The notes under the pieces were generated by a model. It did not search any database, was not told the DNA's origin, and was given only the letters and a program-made list of their open reading frames with translations. The position numbers were made by a program, and so were the translations under genes. A stretch of 64,000 nt of DNA, from assembly GCF_037992945.1 (NCBI RefSeq), contig NZ_CP150304.1, forward strand, positions 350,001-414,000. The letters are read 5' to 3'. This document shows, in pieces, positions 45,592 through 53,839 of this stretch. The stretch is from Peribacillus sp. FSL E2-0218 (GTDB lineage: Bacteria > Bacillota > Bacilli > Bacillales > DSM-1321). Each line of letters opens with the position of its first letter. The first letter of the stretch is position 1.

Positions 45592-46589
45592 TTCACTAAA
45601 CTTTTTAACACATTATCAATGATTTGTTCGTTAGCGATAGGTCCTGTGTATAACCAGCTTTCGTCGGCAGAAAACTCATGTACATTTCCTGCTTTTACAG
45701 CAGGGATGCTTTTCCATAGTGCTTCATTAAGTGCTTTTGAGCCAGTGGATGTATCGCTATTGATCAAGAATAGGTGATCGGCGTCCATTTCCACTAATTT
45801 CTCTAATGAAATGGCACTCCAATTTCCTGTTGCACTAGCGGAAATTTCCTTGACAACACCCGGTTCCTTCAAGCCTAAATCGTCATACATGACAGCTCCG
45901 CTCGATAGGTTGTCACTAACGACGAAGAACTTGCCGCCGACAAGCCAAACGGCTGCCACGGAAGGGTTGTCCGTTTCTTTTTCAAGCGTTTTTTTAGCTT
46001 CTGCAGCTTTCGCCTCGTACTTGTCTAAAGCCTTCTTGGCTTCATCTTCTTTGCCGAACACTTGTCCAACGCGCTTAAGTTCATCACGCCAATCATTGTT
46101 CACCTCGGTACCGATTACATAAGTAGGGGCGATTTTATTGTATTGCTCATATTTCCCGCCTTCGACCATGCTTGCAGAGTCCATGATGATCAAGTCCGGC
46201 TTCATTTTTTGAACAGCTTCGAATGGAAGGTCGTGTGGAATGGTAGGAACCCCATCAAGGTCCTTCTGTAAATACCCTTGAATGCTTGCTCCATCTTTTA
46301 CACTCCATTGCGCGACTGGTTTAACACCCAATGTGACAAGATTATCTTCAAGGTATGACGCGATGACACGCTTCGGCTTGGCCGGAATCGTGACTTTATG
46401 TCCCATTGCATCCGTTAACGTTCTTGTCTTCACTTCTTCTTGGTTATCTTTATTGGAAGTTTGATCCGTTTTATTTGTCGAAGATTGGCTATCCTTCGCT
46501 CCTTCATCACCACAGGCAGCCAATGAAATGGCTAACAGTCCAGCGCCCAAAAGTTGCAGCATTTTTTTCTTGCTTATCACGTTATACAT
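45588..46589 (-). CDS. yfiY: Siderophore-binding lipoprotein of an iron ABC importer
   Basis: The 333-residue protein has a lipoprotein signal peptide ending SLAAC (Cys26), then a Ser/Asn/Asp-rich linker and a FecB/TroA-type periplasmic-binding fold. DAMGHKVTIPAKPKRVI starts the mature domain and the LIIMDS strand follows. It starts at ATG 46589 (minus) with AGGGGGA upstream. Divergent to two FecCD permeases and sharing a Fur-box spacer, the set looks like B. subtilis YfiY/YfiZ/YfhA (hydroxamate siderophore uptake). Other FecB-type siderophores are possible, so the symbol is tentative. Confidence 0.8.
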   Translation of the reverse strand: MYNVISKKKMLQLLGAGLLAISLAACGDEGAKDSQSSTNKTDQTSNKDNQEEVKTRTLTDAMGHKVTIPAKPKRVIASYLEDNLVTLGVKPVAQWSVKDGASIQGYLQKDLDGVPTIPHDLPFEAVQKMKPDLIIMDSASMVEGGKYEQYNKIAPTYVIGTEVNNDWRDELKRVGQVFGKEDEAKKALDKYEAKAAEAKKTLEKETDNPSVAAVWLVGGKFFVVSDNLSSGAVMYDDLGLKEPGVVKEISASATGNWSAISLEKLVEMDADHLFLINSDTSTGSKALNEALWKSIPAVKAGNVHEFSADESWLYTGPIANEQIIDNVLKSLVK

Positions 46590-46627
46590 TTAAATCCCCC
46601 TAAAAATATGATAAAATTATCTATGCA

Positions 46628-46642
46628 TGATAATGATTCTCG
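46628..46642. promoter_or_regulatory. Fur box between divergent iron-uptake genes
   Basis: TGATAATGATTCTCG fits the Bacillus 7-1-7 Fur consensus TGATAATNATTATCA with two mismatches. It lies in the 136-bp divergent spacer, so iron should repress both directions. Confidence 0.75.
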
Positions 46643-46725
46643 ATTTCAATTAATTTAAATATAGAAATCATTCATTGTCAATCGTTATTTTTTAGGGATA
46701 ATCCCTCTGGAGAGTAGTTGTACAG

Positions 46726-47766
46726 ATGAATTCAAAAACAAAAATCGACAAGATACCACTAAATACATATAAAAATAGAGTAACCAGCTTGGTCATCATG
46801 ATAGTGGGCCTTGCATGCTTACTCGTTTCGATTATTGCTTCAATCAATCTCGGTGCCGCCGATTTGAGCTATCGTGATGTATATAATGCATTATTTCAAT
46901 TTGATGAAGACAATCCCGCTCATACGATCATTCGCCAATTAAGATTTCCGCGGGCAATCGCTGCAGTGTGTGTAGGAGCGGCGTTAGCCGTCTCAGGGGC
47001 AATCATGCAGGGAATGACGAGGAATCCATTGGCTGATCCTTCCATACTGGGTGTAACCGCCGGATCATCGTTTTTCATTGCGATTGCGCTTGTGGTCATG
47101 CCGGGTATAACGTATCTGGGCTTAATGATGTTCTCTTTTGCCGGTGCAGGGTTGGGCGCAGCATTGGTTTTCGGAATCACATCGTATTCAAGGGGCGGCA
47201 TAACGCCTGTCAAGCTCGCACTCGCCGGCTCGGCGATAGCATCCTTGCTTAGCTCGCTTTCAACTGCGGTCGGGATCAAATTCAATATTTCAAAAGATAT
47301 CAGCTATTGGTTTGCCGGAGGGGTTTCAAGTGTGCAGCCGCAGCATGTTTTATTTACGCTTCCATTTATCGTGGTGGGGATATTGGTAGCCTTGGTTCTT
47401 TCCCGCTCCATTTCCATTCTTAGCTTAGGGGAAGAGGTGGCAAAGGGACTTGGGCAAAATACCGGAATCGTGAAGCTTATAGGAATGATTGCGGTGCTGC
47501 TGCTGACCGGAGCTGCAGTATCGATTGCAGGCATGATTGGGTTCGTAGGCCTGGTCATTCCTCATATCACCAGGTTTTTGGTCGGGAATGATTATAGGCT
47601 GATCATCCCTTGTTCCGCCATTCTTGGTGGCGTGCTATTGCTGGTTGCCGATATCGTTGGACGGATGGTGAATGCCCCATTCGAGACGCCTGTCGGGGCC
47701 ATCACAGCCATCATTGGCGTTCCCTTTTTCCTTTATTTAGCTCGTAAAGAAGGGAGGGGACTATGA
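46726..47766 (+). CDS. yfiZ: Iron-siderophore ABC permease (FecCD family)
   Basis: The 346-residue protein has about nine or ten transmembrane helices. FecCD traits are LRFPRAIAAVCVGAALAVSGAIMQGMTRNPLADP (as a conserved region) and GMIGFVGLVIPHITR. Ribosome site CTGGAGAG precedes ATG 46726. It overlaps the second permease by 4 bp. Named by gene order similarity to B. subtilis yfiZ-yfhA. Confidence 0.85.
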   Translation: MNSKTKIDKIPLNTYKNRVTSLVIMIVGLACLLVSIIASINLGAADLSYRDVYNALFQFDEDNPAHTIIRQLRFPRAIAAVCVGAALAVSGAIMQGMTRNPLADPSILGVTAGSSFFIAIALVVMPGITYLGLMMFSFAGAGLGAALVFGITSYSRGGITPVKLALAGSAIASLLSSLSTAVGIKFNISKDISYWFAGGVSSVQPQHVLFTLPFIVVGILVALVLSRSISILSLGEEVAKGLGQNTGIVKLIGMIAVLLLTGAAVSIAGMIGFVGLVIPHITRFLVGNDYRLIIPCSAILGGVLLLVADIVGRMVNAPFETPVGAITAIIGVPFFLYLARKEGRGL

Positions 47767-48791
47767 TGCCGAAGCATTCCGGCCCCAATGAGGGACGCTT
47801 TAAGAAGCTGCTTGCCTTAACAAGCATTTTAACCATAATTGTGTTTTTTATCAGTATTAACGCAGGATACCTCAAGATTCCGCTGATGGATGTTATATCA
47901 ACATTATTAGGAAATGGCACTGCTGAAAATGAATTGACCATTTTCGATTTCCGTTTGCCAAGGATCGTCATGGCGATCCTTGTAGGAATGGGGATTGCCG
48001 TTTCGGGAGCGATTTTACAGGGCGTTTCCCAAAATCCATTAGCCGACCCTGGCATATTGGGCATCAACGCAGGAGCAGGATTCACGGTCGTCCTTTATAT
48101 GTTCTTTTTCCAGGGCACTGCATTCTTCAATGGAGGATCTTCCGTTTTCATCATGCCCATCACGGCCTTGCTTGGTTCGTTCATTGCCGCGTTTTTAATT
48201 TATGTTCTTTCCTGGAAAAAAGGCCAGGTGACGCCTGCGAGGCTATTACTGGTCGGGATCGGCATCAATGCCGCGTTCGGAGCAGGTTTGGTCATTTTCC
48301 AGATGAAAATGGAACCGAACAATTTCATGAAGGCATTAATCTGGTTATCGGGAACGATTTGGGGCACGAACTGGACGTTTGTCTGGGCGTTATTACCGTG
48401 GTTGGTTGTCTTGATTCCTTTCGCCATTTATAAATCAAAAGTATTGGACGTTCTGCGGTTAGGTGATTCGATCGCCATCGGCGTCGGTGTACGGATAGAA
48501 AAGGAACGCAGGTTATTATTGATGGTTTCCGTCGCACTGGCTGGTGTATGTGTTTCCGTGGGCGGGGGCATAACCTTTTTAGGTCTGATCGCCCCGCATA
48601 TGGCGAGAAGGCTAGTGGGGGGGACACACGCAAGATTATTGCCATTGACTGCAATCCTAGGTGCTTTATTGCTGTTATCCGCCGATACATTGGGACGGGT
48701 CATCATGGCCCCGATGGAACTGCCGGTGGGGATCATCGTCTCGATTCTAGGAGCTCCGTACTTCATTTACTTGCTTGTGAAAAACATTTAG
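47763..48791 (+). CDS. yfhA: Iron-siderophore ABC permease (FecCD family), second subunit
   Basis: The 342-residue protein has the same FecCD architecture: FRLPRIVMAILVGMGIAVSGAILQG and GGGITFLGLIAPHMARRLVG (coupling helix to the ATPase). It starts at ATG 47763 or 47766, coupled to the first permease. A terminator follows at 48838, and no ATPase gene is present; in B. subtilis the corresponding permeases use the shared ATPase YusV. Confidence 0.85.
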   Translation: MMPKHSGPNEGRFKKLLALTSILTIIVFFISINAGYLKIPLMDVISTLLGNGTAENELTIFDFRLPRIVMAILVGMGIAVSGAILQGVSQNPLADPGILGINAGAGFTVVLYMFFFQGTAFFNGGSSVFIMPITALLGSFIAAFLIYVLSWKKGQVTPARLLLVGIGINAAFGAGLVIFQMKMEPNNFMKALIWLSGTIWGTNWTFVWALLPWLVVLIPFAIYKSKVLDVLRLGDSIAIGVGVRIEKERRLLLMVSVALAGVCVSVGGGITFLGLIAPHMARRLVGGTHARLLPLTAILGALLLLSADTLGRVIMAPMELPVGIIVSILGAPYFIYLLVKNI

Positions 48792-48837
48792 CTATTGAAG
48801 TTGTGCAAGGGTTGTACCATATAAACTGGAAGGAGAT

Positions 48838-48868
48838 GCCGTCTGATTTTGCAGGCGGCCTCTTTTTT
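48838..48868 (+). terminator. Terminator of the siderophore permease operon
   Basis: GCCGTCTG (48838-48845) pairs with CAGGCGGC (48852-48859) including one G-U, then CTCTTTTTTG. Confidence 0.8.
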
Positions 48869-48879
48869 GTTCCAAAGCG

Positions 48880-49033
48880 GAGTCCAGGGCCGCCCGCGGA
48901 AAGCAAGATTTTAACATTGTTTTACGCTGGATGAAGAGGAAAGAGAGTCAAATTTCAGGAAGCGAAGCCTGTAGCCCGAATATGCATGTAGTGGGATGAA
49001 AGTCTCGCAATAAAAAGAAATCTGAAAAAGAGG
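48880..49033. other. Spacer with a fragment resembling the IS leader
   Basis: The CCGCCCGCGGAAAGC stretch near 48892-48906 is the reverse-complement type of the GC-rich box in the IS1182 leader (near 56903-56918), a motif common between genes in Bacillaceae. The rest has nothing recognisable. Confidence 0.35.
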
Positions 49034-49063
49034 TTGACCGGACGGCTTGTACCCGCTTACAAT
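49034..49063 (+). promoter_or_regulatory. hut promoter
   Basis: TTGACC (49034-49039) and TACAAT (49058-49063), 18 bp apart, lie 49 bp upstream of hutP. This fits a sigma-A promoter. Confidence 0.6.
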
Positions 49064-49111
49064 AATATGTAGTTATTAGTCAATTTAGAAAATTGAAAAT
49101 GAGGTCCTTGC

Positions 49112-49561
49112 ATGACTAAGGAATTCGACAGAAGAATCGGGCGCCATGCAATCATGTACGCGTTTGCGGAAGAAGAGGAAGAAATTTCATTAACGAATGA
49201 TTTAAAGCGAATGGATTGGCTTTATGGAAAAGGGAAGGTCGGTTCGATGGAGCTGCAGAAAATTGTGGCAGCCATCGAGACATCAGCGAAAAGGCTGGGA
49301 CTGGTCAATCCCGATATATATCGTGAAATGCATGCGCTGTACCATGCGATCATCGAGGCATTGCACGGGGTGACTCGAGGCCAAGTCGAGCTTGGCGGTC
49401 TATTGAGGACGGCGGGCCTTCGGTTTGCAATCGTCCGAGGCAGGCCCTTCAAGAACGGTGATGAGGGCGAATGGATTGCAGTCGCCGTGTATGGAACGAT
49501 CGGCGCACCGGTTCGGGGATTCGAGCATGAAGCGGTTGGCTTGGGAATTAACCACATTTAA
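49112..49561 (+). CDS. hutP: hut operon antiterminator protein
   Basis: The 149-residue protein matches HutP over its full length (family usually 146-151). Seen are the basic N-terminal region (GRHAIMYAFAEEEEE), the conserved HALYHAIIEALHGVTRGQ with metal/histidine-binding His residues, VRGRP, and the GLGINHI tail. With L-histidine and a divalent metal, HutP hexamers bind UAG-type triplets in the hut leader and prevent a terminator from forming. Such triplets and a terminator lie directly downstream. TGAGGTC is a modest ribosome site. Confidence 0.95.
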   Translation: MTKEFDRRIGRHAIMYAFAEEEEEISLTNDLKRMDWLYGKGKVGSMELQKIVAAIETSAKRLGLVNPDIYREMHALYHAIIEALHGVTRGQVELGGLLRTAGLRFAIVRGRPFKNGDEGEWIAVAVYGTIGAPVRGFEHEAVGLGINHI

Positions 49562-49576
49562 ATATTTAAAAGCCTA

Positions 49577-49643
49577 TAGTTAATTAGTGAATTAGGGGGC
49601 TGTATTGATGACTGGATAAGTCTGTCAATATGGCCTCCTTTTT
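49577..49643 (+). promoter_or_regulatory. hutP site: HutP-binding triplets and conditional terminator
   Basis: TAG triplets at 49577, 49585 and 49593 are evenly spaced by 8 bases. The last joins the left arm of a terminator: AGGGGGC (49594-49600) with GCCTCC, TATTGA with TCAATA, then TTTTT. HutP bound to the triplets should block the hairpin, letting RNA polymerase enter hutH when histidine is present. Confidence 0.85.
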
Positions 49644-49675
49644 GTTTGTGAAAAAAGGATGAGGGGTGCAGGAAA

Positions 49676-51193
49676 ATGATTACGTTAACAGGCCAAACTT
49701 TAACGATTGAAGATGCGAAGCAAGTATTGTATGGAGGGGCATTCGTCACGGCATCAGCCGAGAGTGTCGAGAAGGTGGAAAAAAGCCGGGAGGCGGTTGA
49801 GAATATCGTGAAACAAAAGAAAGTCGTCTATGGGATTACAACAGGTTTCGGAAAATTCAGCGATGTGCTGATTGATGCAGGTGATGCAGAGCAGCTGCAG
49901 TGGAATTTGATCCATTCTCACGCATGCGGTGTAGGCGAACCGTTTCCTGAGGTGGTTTCAAGAGCGATGGTCCTACTCCGTGCCAATGCGCTCTTAAAAG
50001 GGTTCTCCGGGGTGCGTCCTGTGGTCATCGAACGCTTGATCGAGCTTTTGAATGCCGGGGTCCATCCGGTCATCCCTCAGCAAGGTTCACTTGGGGCGAG
50101 CGGCGACTTGGCGCCTCTTTCCCATTTGGCGCTGGTATTGATGGGGGAAGGAGAAGTGTTCTACAAAGGTGACCGAATGGAGGCGATCACCGCATTATCG
50201 AAAGAAGGGATTCTGCCGCTGACGCTTAAAGCGAAAGAAGGATTGGCATTAATCAACGGAACGCAGGCGATGACGGGGATGGGCCTGGTCAATTATATCG
50301 AAGCGGAACAGCTTGCCCATCAAACGGAGGCGATTGCTTCCTTGACGTTAGAAGGGCTGCGCGGCATTGAAGACGCCTTTGATCCGGATGTTCATCTTGC
50401 CCGCGGTTATCGCCAGCAAACGGAGGTCGCGGAACGGATTCGCCGCATGATCCATGGCAGCCAGCTCATCACCAAGCAAGGGGAGCTCAGGGTACAGGAT
50501 GCGTATTCGCTTCGGTGCATTCCTCAGGTTCATGGGGCATCATGGCAAACTCTCGATTATGTCAAAGAAAAACTGGAAATTGAAATGAATGCTGCAACGG
50601 ATAATCCGCTTATATTCGATGATGGTGAAAAGGTGATTTCAGGCGGAAACTTCCATGGCCAGCCGATAGCGTTTGCGATGGACTTCATGAAAATCGCCGT
50701 TGCCGAGCTTGCGAACATTTCCGAGCGCCGGATCGAGCGACTCGTCAATCCCCAGTTGAATGATTTACCGCCATTCCTGAGTCCGTCGCCTGGCTTGCAA
50801 TCGGGAGCGATGATCATGCAATATTGCGCCGCTTCACTCGTCTCTGAAAATAAGACACTCGCCCATCCGGCTAGTGTGGATTCCATTCCATCTTCAGCGA
50901 ATCAGGAAGATCATGTAAGCATGGGGACTATTGGATCGCGGCACGCGCATCAAATCATCCAAAACGTCCGCCGCGTTTTGGCGATAGAGCTCATTTGTGC
51001 CCTGCAAGCGGTGGAGTACCGCGGAACGGAAAAGATGGCTCCATTCACGAAGGATTTTTATACGGAAGCAAGAAAGATCATTCCGAGCATTACACAAGAT
51101 CGCGTCTTCGCTAAGGATATCGAAGCAGCGGCTAGCTGGTTACTTGAAATCGACTGGAATTCGTTCATTCATGGGACCTTGCATACCACATAA
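49676..51193 (+). CDS. hutH: Histidine ammonia-lyase
   Basis: The 505-residue protein has the MIO prosthetic-group tripeptide Ala141-Ser142-Gly143 in GSLGASGDLAPLSHLAL, the catalytic Tyr in YGITTGFGKFSD near 52, and EIEMNAATDNPL. It deaminates histidine to urocanate in the cytoplasm. GGGTGCAGG precedes ATG 49676. It is controlled by the HutP terminator just upstream. The genes that would follow it in B. subtilis (hutU, hutI, hutG) are absent here. Confidence 0.95.
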   Translation: MITLTGQTLTIEDAKQVLYGGAFVTASAESVEKVEKSREAVENIVKQKKVVYGITTGFGKFSDVLIDAGDAEQLQWNLIHSHACGVGEPFPEVVSRAMVLLRANALLKGFSGVRPVVIERLIELLNAGVHPVIPQQGSLGASGDLAPLSHLALVLMGEGEVFYKGDRMEAITALSKEGILPLTLKAKEGLALINGTQAMTGMGLVNYIEAEQLAHQTEAIASLTLEGLRGIEDAFDPDVHLARGYRQQTEVAERIRRMIHGSQLITKQGELRVQDAYSLRCIPQVHGASWQTLDYVKEKLEIEMNAATDNPLIFDDGEKVISGGNFHGQPIAFAMDFMKIAVAELANISERRIERLVNPQLNDLPPFLSPSPGLQSGAMIMQYCAASLVSENKTLAHPASVDSIPSSANQEDHVSMGTIGSRHAHQIIQNVRRVLAIELICALQAVEYRGTEKMAPFTKDFYTEARKIIPSITQDRVFAKDIEAAASWLLEIDWNSFIHGTLHTT

Positions 51194-51213
51194 TGATAGG
51201 ACGGTTTTCTTCT

Positions 51214-51264
51214 AAACGCTAGGCCCATGAGCCCCTTACCGGGTTTGTAGGCCTGGCGGCGTTT
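51214..51264 (+). terminator. Large imperfect hairpin between hutH and the permease gene
   Basis: AACGC, TAGGCC and GCCC on the left (51215-51235) face GGGT, GGCCTG and GCGTT on the right. No T-run follows. It may be a processing or attenuation site. Confidence 0.4.
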
Positions 51265-51387
51265 GAAAAAGTACATAGTTCCAAAAAACCCGAAAGTATC
51301 TTCTTGATTAGAGAAAAAGACCTGGATGCAGTGAAAATCGACAAGATTTTGAGAGATTAAAAATGCATGGTTGGAGGGGAATTTAAT

Positions 51388-52875
51388 TTGGAAAATCGCC
51401 AATTGCAACTGCCCGGTAAAAATGAGCAAAACGAGCCGCCACATTCTTTGCAAAGAAAACTGAAAGCGCGCCATCTGACGATGATTTCATTAGGCGGTGC
51501 GATTGGAACGGGGCTCTTCCTCGGAAGTGGCCCAGCCATCCATTCAGCAGGTCCTGGCGGGGCGTTGGTCGCATATGCCGTCATCGGCATCATGGTATAT
51601 TTCATCATGACAAGCTTGGGGGAATTGGCATCATTCATGCCAGTCAGCGGTGCTTTCAGTACATATGCCACAAGGTTCATCGATCCCGCCCTCGGATTTG
51701 CGCTTGGCTGGAACTATTGGTTCACTTGGGCGATGACGCTTGCCGCGGAACTATCTGCCGCAACGATGGTCATGAAATTCTGGTTTCCGCACAGTCCATC
51801 ATTTTTATGGAGTTCCATGTTTTTAGTTTTGATATTCCTATTGAATTACGTATCCGTGAAAGGGTATGGAGAAGGGGAATATTGGTTTTCACTCATCAAG
51901 GTCGCGACCATCATCATCTTTATCGTGGTCGGTATACTGATGATCTTCGGAATCATGAACGGAGAGGCGATCGGCTTTAAAAATTTCACGGTAGGTGACG
52001 CCCCGTTCGCTGGCGGGTTCTTGGCGACATTGGGAATTTTCATAGCGGCTGGTTTTTCTTTTCAAGGAACCGAAATCGTCGGTGTGGCAGCGGGTGAAAG
52101 TGAAGATCCGGCAAAGAATGTTCCAAGGGCCGTTCGCAGCATCTTTTGGCGGATATTCCTGTTTTATATTTTAGCCATCCTGGTTATCGGCCTGATCGTT
52201 CCCTATACAAATGGGAGTCTTCAGGGGCACACAATCATGGTCAGCCCGTTTACGATGGTATTTGAAAAAGTGGGACTGGCATTTGCAGCTTCAGTGATGA
52301 ATGCCATCATTTTAACGGCAGTATTATCAGCAGGTAATTCAAGTCTTTATGTGACAAGCCGGATGTTGTACTCGATGGCAAATGAAGGGCTGGCACCAAA
52401 ACTTTTCGGAAAGCTCAACAAGCGAGGCGTTCCCATCTGGGGACTGATCGTCACTTCACTTGTAGGCATGCTGGCATTTTTTGCATCCATTTTCGGTGAT
52501 GGAGTGATTTATGTTTGGCTGATGAATGCAGTCGGAGTTACGGGTTTTATCTTTTGGCTTGGCATAGCGGCAAGTCATTACCGGTTTCGGAAAGCATACA
52601 TCGCTCAAGGGCATTCATTAAATGATCTTCCCTATCTGTCAAAATGGTTCCCTTTTGGTCCGATATTTTCCTTTGCCCTATGTTTCTTCGTTTTAATGGC
52701 GCAAAACTATCAGGCATTCATGGGAGACCACATTAATTGGGCGGGCGTAATGGCAGCTTATCTTGGCATCCCGTTTTTTCTGGTAATGTGGCTCGGCTAT
52801 AAATTCGTTAAAAAAACGAAAGTGATTCCGTTAGAAAAATGCCGGATAAATTTCGATGAACATAGGAATGTGTAA
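51388..52875 (+). CDS. hutM: APC-family amino acid permease, probably for histidine
   Basis: TTG 51388 is favoured since GGAGGGGA lies nine bases upstream; the in-frame ATG 51367 has no site. The 495-residue protein has 12 transmembrane helices and APC/YAT signatures: RHLTMISLGGAIGTGLFLGSG, FQGTEIVGVAAGESEDP and the AILSAGNSS-type helix. B. subtilis HutM is of this family and its gene ends the hut operon; here it follows hutH directly. The substrate is inferred from position, so the symbol is tentative. Confidence 0.8.
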   Translation: MENRQLQLPGKNEQNEPPHSLQRKLKARHLTMISLGGAIGTGLFLGSGPAIHSAGPGGALVAYAVIGIMVYFIMTSLGELASFMPVSGAFSTYATRFIDPALGFALGWNYWFTWAMTLAAELSAATMVMKFWFPHSPSFLWSSMFLVLIFLLNYVSVKGYGEGEYWFSLIKVATIIIFIVVGILMIFGIMNGEAIGFKNFTVGDAPFAGGFLATLGIFIAAGFSFQGTEIVGVAAGESEDPAKNVPRAVRSIFWRIFLFYILAILVIGLIVPYTNGSLQGHTIMVSPFTMVFEKVGLAFAASVMNAIILTAVLSAGNSSLYVTSRMLYSMANEGLAPKLFGKLNKRGVPIWGLIVTSLVGMLAFFASIFGDGVIYVWLMNAVGVTGFIFWLGIAASHYRFRKAYIAQGHSLNDLPYLSKWFPFGPIFSFALCFFVLMAQNYQAFMGDHINWAGVMAAYLGIPFFLVMWLGYKFVKKTKVIPLEKCRINFDEHRNV

Positions 52876-52889
52876 CGCATGGATGAAAG

Positions 52890-52924
52890 CCTTGAAATAG
52901 GAAATTATTTCAAGGTTTTATTTT
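52890..52924 (+). terminator. Terminator after the permease gene
   Basis: CCTTGAAATA (52890-52899) and TATTTCAAGG (52906-52915) pair perfectly with a 6-base loop, then TTTTATTTTG. Confidence 0.9.
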
Positions 52925-53187
52925 GAGGATTTGGGGGAATAAGATACGGGATTATCCAAAGGTGGGATGTTCCAAAAGTGTTTCTGGGGTTTTTTGGAAC
53001 TTTACAAATCGAAAAAAACTGAAAAAAATTACGGCGGAGGGTAGGACTTTATTTTTTCGGCTTGCCAGAACGTTGGTATATCAACGTTTTCTCAAGATTC
53101 CGGAACCCTAGTAAGGGAATGTGATTTTGGCCATTATAAGCAGGAATCCGGCCGCACATCATTTGAATTAATATTCATAGTTTGTTA
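52925..53187 (+). other. Intergenic stretch with two further hairpins
   Basis: GTTCCAAAA (52969-52977) pairs with TTTTGGAAC (52992-53000), and AACGTTG (53069-53075) with CAACGTT (53082-53088). No gene is convincing here; a 62-codon open frame lacks a ribosome site and family features. Confidence 0.4.
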
Positions 53188-53341
53188 AGGTAATGAAGTA
53201 CTTTAGGGATAAAGGTTCAGTCCATGTGCTTGGACTGACCGAAGCTTTAAAATAAAAACCATTATATTTCAGTTGGTATATGCTGTGCCTGTTCGATTCC
53301 TCAGTAGTATTGCACCTCTTTTCCCTGCTTGAAATACTCAA
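53188..53341. repeat. Duplicated intergenic element, copy A
   Basis: The element runs from AATGAAGTACTTTAG to the CACCTCTTTTCCCTGCTTGAAAT box. It contains a hairpin CAGTCC/GGACTG at 53218-53237. Copy B follows 227 bp further on in the same orientation. Confidence 0.7.
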
Positions 53342-53414
53342 AATAGACACATGGGAATCCTATATTATTTTCAATGCGTTTTGGTGTCATACCAAGTATT
53401 ATTCCACCTGGTTT

Positions 53415-53569
53415 TAGGAAAATGAAGTACTTTAGAGGGTAATCGTTTGTCCGACGCCTGGACAATGTCTCTAAGTGGAAATCGTTTATGTTACAGGTGG
53501 TATAGGTTGTGCCTGCTTGTTCCCTCAGTTGTGATTACACCTCTTTTTCCTACTGGAAATGCTCAATTA
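53415..53569. repeat. Duplicated intergenic element, copy B
   Basis: It matches copy A in the blocks AATGAAGTACTTTAG, TGGTATA and TGTGCCTG, TTCCCTCAGT and CACCTCTTTTTCC. Its hairpin is TTGTCC/GGACAA (53447-53465), changed on both arms relative to copy A. The rest of 53342-53659 holds no gene. Confidence 0.7.
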
Positions 53570-53659
53570 ATCACGCATATATAATCCAAGTAAAGAATTC
53601 CTTCTTGGGAACAATACATTACAAGAAGGCCCCTCATATATGTGTCAAATCCGCTTTTT

Positions 53660-53689
53660 TTGATCTATATATAGTATGGAATATATAGT
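53660..53689 (+). promoter_or_regulatory. Possible promoter of the glycine betaine transporter
   Basis: TTGATC (53660-53665) and TATAGT (53684-53689), 18 bp apart, in a direct repeat of ATATATAGTATGGAA. The leader from there to the start codon would be about 150 bases long. Confidence 0.45.
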
Positions 53690-53839
53690 ATGGAACATAA
53701 GAAAAAGTGTAGAGCTAGAATCGTTTTTTACATTCCGATTATTTCAAGGGACGTGTGTATTAATCATCATCACTCGCATAAAACGGGGAAATTCAGCAAA
53801 ACTGAATCATATGGGCAACTATTAGAATGAGGTGACTTG

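Noticed and set aside
49112..49557. Minus-strand frame covering hutP
   Set aside because: Shadow of hutP, whose family match is over its full length.
52923..53111. Open frame of 62 codons after the permease terminator
   Set aside because: It begins inside the terminator T-run, lacks a ribosome site and spans two hairpins; no family features.
53168..53350. Minus-strand 60-codon frame within repeat copy A
   Set aside because: Copy B does not keep the frame (indel and stop), so the conservation is at the nucleotide level, not protein.
53188..53569. Lysine riboswitch (minus strand, AAAGAGGTG box)
   Set aside because: Only the short AGAGGTG box resembles it. The GCCGAAG core and the usual five-helix order are missing, and no target gene lies downstream on that strand.
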